Origin: Prevotella sp.
GTDB lineage: Bacteria > Bacteroidota > Bacteroidia > Bacteroidales > Bacteroidaceae
Direction of reading: 5' to 3'
DNA length: 64,000 nt
Assembly: GCA_017548275.1 (NCBI GenBank)
Contig: JAFZAH010000023.1
Location: 62,001 to 126,000 of the forward strand
Shown here: positions 63,428 through 64,000 of the stretch, piece by piece
How the letters are laid out: every line of letters starts with the position of its first letter
How positions within the stretch are numbered: position 1 is the stretch's first letter
Notes under the pieces: generated by a model
Database searches by the model: none
What the model saw: the letters and a program-made list of their open reading frames with translations, nothing else
Told to the model about the DNA's origin: nothing
Program-made: the position numbers and the translations under genes

Positions 63428-63466
63428 TTTTGTGCTAAAAATTGGGTTGTATTGTTTTTTTCGTTG

Positions 63467-63474
63467 CAAATATA
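63467..63474 (-). promoter_or_regulatory. -7 box of the FMN-binding gene
   Basis: TATATTTG on the minus strand, 39 bases before the ATG. Divergent from the kinase promoter. Confidence 0.6.
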
Positions 63475-63497
63475 GTGCATTTCTCTGCAAAAACTAC

Positions 63498-63505
63498 TAA
63501 TTTTG
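63498..63505 (+). promoter_or_regulatory. -7 box of the kinase gene
   Basis: TAATTTTG on the plus strand, 33 bases before the ATG at 63539. Confidence 0.55.
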
Positions 63506-63538
63506 CCCTGAAAATAATAATCATTAACTTTTTCACCC

Positions 63539-64000
63539 ATGTCTGAAACCGGAAAGTTTGAACCTACCCGTCTGTTGCCTGTAGATACTGTCCTTCATGG
63601 CAAGTATCGTGTGCAGCGCTATCTGTCGTCGGGCGGATACGGCAACACGTATGCCGTGTCATCGGTCGATTTCGGTCAGCGTCTGGCTGTGAAAGAGTTT
63701 TTTATCCGTGGCGTGAATCATCGCGATGCTGACCAACTGACCGTGAAGGTGAGCAACAGCGAGAATGTGTCGATGTTTGAGAAACAGTTGGCGAAGTTCA
63801 AACGCGAGGCGGAGCGTATCAGTTCATTGCACAACGACCACATCGTGCGGGTGCATGACTGTTTCGAGGAAAACGGAACGGCATATTATGTGATGGACTA
63901 TATCGACGGTGAGTCGCTGGATGCCCGCCTGACACGTATGCGACAGCCACTGTCCGACGAGCAGGCGCGGCGGGTGCTCATGCAGTTGCTCGATGCGTTG
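63539..64000 (+). CDS. Ser/Thr protein kinase (3' part beyond the window)
   Basis: 154 codons to the window edge without a stop. A Hanks-type kinase: Gly-rich loop YLSSGGYGNTYAV near residue 33, the ATP-binding Lys in LAVKEFFIRG near 50, the helix-C Glu in KFKREAERISSLHNDHIVRV, and hinge YYVMDYIDGESLDARL. The catalytic and activation loops lie beyond the window, so activity cannot be judged. The C-terminal domain, often sensory in Bacteroidetes, is unseen. Confidence 0.9.
   Translation, partial: MSETGKFEPTRLLPVDTVLHGKYRVQRYLSSGGYGNTYAVSSVDFGQRLAVKEFFIRGVNHRDADQLTVKVSNSENVSMFEKQLAKFKREAERISSLHNDHIVRVHDCFEENGTAYYVMDYIDGESLDARLTRMRQPLSDEQARRVLMQLLDAL

Overview
The window looks like chromosomal DNA of a Bacteroidales bacterium, most likely of the Prevotella group. 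Supporting this are a SusC/SusD pair, DUF4468 and BspA-type leucine-rich-repeat proteins, a Bacteroidetes-type tyrosine recombinase with a MobV-type relaxase, and many promoter-like sites of the Bacteroidetes form TTTG-N19/20-TAnnTTTG. No rRNA, tRNA, CRISPR array or phage structural gene was seen. The genus assignment is inference.

Layout. 1-17.3 kb is mostly housekeeping: a GNAT acetyltransferase, an SF1 helicase, gpmI, ung, an AraC regulator, a secreted GH95 fucosidase, recA, a carboxynorspermidine-synthase-like dehydrogenase and several conserved unknowns. 17.46-25.13 kb is a mobilizable element bounded by 20/21-bp direct repeats. It carries an integrase, an AT-rich pair of unknown cargo genes, a translationally coupled mini-ORF/retropepsin pair, a MobV relaxase with a likely oriT region, and two HTH proteins. 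It appears to have inserted in the promoter region of a nucleotidyltransferase-family gene. 25.6-36.5 kb holds a 59-residue small protein and a 3517-residue beta-helix surface protein with 11 repeat modules. 37-48 kb holds nhaD, cysK and metY, a PARIS-like AAA ATPase/DUF4435 (TOPRIM) pair, a DUF4468 protein, a BspA-like LRR protein and manA. 47.5-52.2 kb is a dxs-trkA-trkH operon. 52.3-64 kb has lipoproteins, a TraB/GumN protein, a ketopantoate-reductase-like protein, a C1 aminopeptidase, a radical SAM activase, an orphan SusC/SusD pair, an FMN-binding protein and the start of a Ser/Thr kinase cut by the window edge.

The most unusual signal lies between the genes. At least 24 gaps contain degenerate word arrays: short tandem units built from a few recurring words, several sharing a fixed core close to TATTAGCGGAGTAATCTCT. 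Many begin exactly at, or overlap, the stop codon of the neighbouring gene, and one separates susC from susD. I know of no named family with this architecture. It is the best candidate here for something undescribed, followed by the cargo pair of the mobile element and the AAA/DUF4435 pair.
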